Notes under the pieces: generated by a model
The model's input: only the letters and a program-made list of their open reading frames with translations
The model's database searches: none
What the model was told of the DNA's origin: nothing
Part shown: in pieces, positions 62,179 to 64,000 of the stretch
Numbering within the stretch: the stretch's first letter is position 1
Layout of the letters: every line of letters starts with the position of its first letter
Position numbers and translations under genes: made by a program
From: Muribaculaceae bacterium Zag1
GTDB lineage: Bacteria > Bacteroidota > Bacteroidia > Bacteroidales > Muribaculaceae
Direction: 5' to 3'
DNA: 64,000 bases
NCBI GenBank assembly: GCA_002633115.1
Contig: NWBJ01000120.1
Location: 1-64,000 of the forward strand

Positions 62179-62817
62179 ATGGATACAGCCGAATTGATTA
62201 TAAAAGAGTTCCCTGAATTGTCGGTCAAACAAATTGAGCAATTCCAAGCTCTTGGCGCCCTCTATGGCGATTGGAACTCAAAGATCAATGTCATCTCGCG
62301 CAAGGACATTGACAATCTATATGCCAATCATGTGCTCCACTCGTTGGCTATCGCCAAATTCCTCGGTCCGCTCGCAGCTGGCACCACGATGCTTGATGTG
62401 GGTACGGGCGGAGGATTCCCTGGCGTGCCTTTGGCTATCTACTATCCTGAGTGCAGATTTCACATGATTGACCGCATAGGCAAAAAAATCCGCGTGGCCC
62501 AAGATGTGGCCTATCAGATAGGACTGGACAATGTGACATTTCAGCATGGCGATGTGGGAGAGTGCCGCGAGCGGTACGACTATGTGGTGAGCCGTGCCGT
62601 GATGCCACTCAATGCTCTAGTCAAGCTGGTGAGAAAGAATGTAGCGAGCAAGGGCAAGCCTGGCAATCTTTACAGTCCGGGCTTGGTATGCCTCAAAGGG
62701 GGAGACTTGGCTGAGGAGAGCCAAGGAATCGGCCCAACAGTGATAGAGGTGCCTCTGGGCGAATTGCTCCACACTCATCAATACGAAGACAAATGCGTGG
62801 TGTATGTACCGCTCTAA
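62179..62817 (+). CDS. rsmG: 16S rRNA (guanine-527-N7)-methyltransferase RsmG
   Basis: A 212-residue methyltransferase from the ATG at 62179 (a GTG at 62176 is just upstream). AdoMet motif TMLDVGTGGGFPGVPLAIYY P, HMIDRIGKKIRVAQDVAYQI and YDYVVSRAVMPLNALVKLVR K are the family blocks. It methylates G527 of 16S rRNA; its loss causes low-level streptomycin resistance in other bacteria. Located between the S9 peptidase and fabG, with its own strand direction shared. Confidence 0.95.
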   Translation: MDTAELIIKEFPELSVKQIEQFQALGALYGDWNSKINVISRKDIDNLYANHVLHSLAIAKFLGPLAAGTTMLDVGTGGGFPGVPLAIYYPECRFHMIDRIGKKIRVAQDVAYQIGLDNVTFQHGDVGECRERYDYVVSRAVMPLNALVKLVRKNVASKGKPGNLYSPGLVCLKGGDLAEESQGIGPTVIEVPLGELLHTHQYEDKCVVYVPL

Positions 62818-62897
62818 GTATTGAGTAAAGAGTAATAAGCAATGTGCTTAGCCTTAAGTAATCGGCTACAAATGTAGAGAATATCAAAATTTATTCG

Positions 62898-62905
62898 TAA
62901 ATTTG
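62898..62905 (+). promoter_or_regulatory. Possible -7 element of the fabG promoter
   Basis: TAAATTTG matches TAnnTTTG, 37 bases before the fabG ATG. No exact TTTG lies 19-21 bp upstream. Confidence 0.45.
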
Positions 62906-62941
62906 CGCTCATAAATTGCAAAGCAAAATAAACGTATCAAC

Positions 62942-63688
62942 ATGAAGTTACTCGAAGGAAAAACCGCCCTCATTACGGGCGCTGCTCGAGGCATTGGCAA
63001 GGCACTGGCCTTGAAATTCGCCCAAGAGGGAGCAAATATCGCATTTACCGACCTCGTAATTGATGAGAATGGCAAAGCCACTGAGGATGAAATAGCCGCT
63101 CTTGGCGTAAAGGTCAAGGGTTATGCCTCAAACGCTGCCAAATTTGACGACACTCAAGCAGTCGTTGCCGAGGTGGTCAAGGATTTTGGCCGCATCGATG
63201 TGCTGGTCAACAACGCCGGTATCACAAAAGACAAACTCATGCTGCACATGACCGAGGCCGACTGGGATGCAGTAATCGCTGTCAACCTGAAGAGCGCATT
63301 CAATTTCATCAACGCAGTGCTGCCCGTGATGATGCGTCAGCGCAGCGGCAGCATCATCAATATGGCTTCTGTAGTGGGTGTGCACGGCAACGCCGGCCAG
63401 GCCAACTACGCAGCCTCAAAGGCTGGCCTCATTGCTCTGGCCAAGAGCATCGCTCAGGAGGTTGGTTCTCGCGGCATCCGCGCCAATGCTATCGCTCCCG
63501 GATTCATTGAGACTGCTATGACAGCTCAGCTTCCTGATGAAGTGCGCGCCGAGTGGGCCAAGAAGATTCCACTACGCCGCGGTGGCAAGGTCGAGGATAT
63601 CGCAGATGTGGCTACATTCCTCGCCAGCGATATGTCGAGCTACGTCACCGGCCAAGTAATCCAAGTGGATGGCGGCATGAACATGTAA
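62942..63688 (+). CDS. fabG: 3-oxoacyl-[acyl-carrier-protein] reductase
   Basis: A 248-residue short-chain dehydrogenase: cofactor motif TGAARGIGKALA (12-23), NNAG, catalytic Ser in INMASVVGVHGNAGQ and YAASK. RANAIAPGFIETAMTAQLPD and the ending GQVIQVDGGMNM are strongly FabG-like. It reduces the 3-keto group in fatty acid elongation with NADPH. No other fab gene is adjacent. Confidence 0.95.
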   Translation: MKLLEGKTALITGAARGIGKALALKFAQEGANIAFTDLVIDENGKATEDEIAALGVKVKGYASNAAKFDDTQAVVAEVVKDFGRIDVLVNNAGITKDKLMLHMTEADWDAVIAVNLKSAFNFINAVLPVMMRQRSGSIINMASVVGVHGNAGQANYAASKAGLIALAKSIAQEVGSRGIRANAIAPGFIETAMTAQLPDEVRAEWAKKIPLRRGGKVEDIADVATFLASDMSSYVTGQVIQVDGGMNM

Positions 63689-63701
63689 TAAATGAAAAAT
63701 G

Positions 63702-63800
63702 AAAAATGAAAAATGAAGAATGAAAAATTCCGTTTGTAGGAATATTCTTCATTTTTCACTTTTAATTAAAATGGCTACCCATCTGGATAGCCATTTTTCA
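63702..63800. terminator. Two consecutive hairpins between fabG and the ompA-like gene
   Basis: A long imperfect AT-rich hairpin (GAAGAATGAAAAATTCC pairing with GGAATATTCTTCATTTTTC) and a second stem AAAATGGCTA / TAGCCATTTT near 63770-63797 flanked by A and T tracts. They lie between two convergent genes and can serve both directions. The first shares the AATGAAAAATG motif with the palindrome at 32306. Confidence 0.75.
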
Positions 63801-63823
63801 TTTTTTAGTTTTTAATTTTTCAT

Positions 63824-64000
63824 TTAAGAGAGGGTTCCGTTTTCGGCCTTCTGGATCATCTCGGGGCTAGCGTAGATGTATATCTCGACGCGGCGATTCT
63901 GAGCGCGGCCCTCGGCTGTGTCATTGCTGGCGATGTAGTCAGCCATAGGCACACCCTGAGCAATGAGGCGTGAGGGTGATACTCCACAATTCACCAGCCA
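63824..64000 (-). CDS. OmpA-family C-terminal domain protein, cut by window edge
   Basis: The last 58 codons are visible on the minus strand, entering from the right edge: GVSPSRLIAQGVPMADYIAS, then AEGRAQNRRVEIYIYASPEM and a stop at 63826-63824. NRRVEIYI is the peptidoglycan-binding OmpA C-terminal motif. The N-terminal part, and therefore whether it is a lipoprotein or a barrel, lies outside the window. Confidence 0.85.
   Translation of the reverse strand, partial: WLVNCGVSPSRLIAQGVPMADYIASNDTAEGRAQNRRVEIYIYASPEMIQKAENGTLS

Overview
The window reads as chromosomal DNA of a Bacteroidales bacterium, most likely a Muribaculaceae-type gut commensal (inferred). Seen directly: promoters of the Bacteroidetes type (TTTG, 19-20 bp, TAnnTTTG) before ileS, lepA and the tmRNA gene; a tmRNA tag ending GENNYALAA; a MurF-alanine racemase fusion; DUF4296 and DUF3078 proteins; and a GH2 / GH110 carbohydrate-degrading repertoire. 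There is no rRNA operon, no CRISPR array and no recognisable transposase gene other than an Rpn-type nuclease cut by the left edge.

Layout. 0-2.7 kb is a small accessory region: a partial Rpn/PD-(D/E)XK protein, a RelB/DinJ-PIN toxin-antitoxin pair bracketed by a 95-bp direct repeat that resembles a tRNA-Tyr anticodon plus variable arm, a gene broken by an in-frame TAG, and a zinc-ribbon protein. 2.8-11.5 kb is a tightly coupled type I restriction-modification operon on the minus strand (YgjP-like peptidase, hsdR, hsdM, DUF1016 nuclease, hsdS). 11.6-18.6 kb holds tRNA-Arg(CCG) and housekeeping genes pgk, pyrF, prfA, rmuC and lepA, with unusual intergenic repeats. 18.6-21.3 kb has two dense palindrome clusters, a GH110 alpha-galactosidase and remnants of GH36 and GH95 enzymes, which looks like a decaying host-glycan (blood-group-like) locus. 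21.4-26.4 kb holds murF-alr and an 822-residue protein assembled from RNA-polymerase-alpha-CTD-like, sigma-region-4-like and winged-helix-like segments.

26.7-32.3 kb is a plus-strand run ileS-dksA-like-lspA-DUF4296-small protein. An aminotransferase (minus) and a secreted GH2 beta-galactosidase (plus) follow, then a large inverted repeat, initiator tRNA-Met and a minus-strand series (two secreted proteins, DUF3078 protein, menG, purC, phoH). 42.7-48 kb has a phosphoesterase, tmRNA, a cupin, a small acidic membrane protein, a transglutaminase-like protein and a secreted repeat protein.

48.2-59.1 kb is a compact surface-polysaccharide operon of the ABC-exporter type (Wzm/Wzt with C-terminal extension, seven or more glycosyltransferases, a phosphoglycosyl transferase) that also carries a TagF/TagB-like glycerophosphotransferase and a glycerol-3-phosphate cytidylyltransferase. 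A Gram-negative cell-surface glycan carrying glycerol phosphate is the natural inference. The window closes with a DUF4236 protein, an S9 peptidase, rsmG, fabG and the C-terminal end of an OmpA-family protein.

Best candidates for something undescribed: the 822-residue transcription-like protein (23962-26430), the repeat-bracketed toxin-antitoxin island (791-1768), the families of intergenic palindromes, and the glycerol-phosphate capsule locus.
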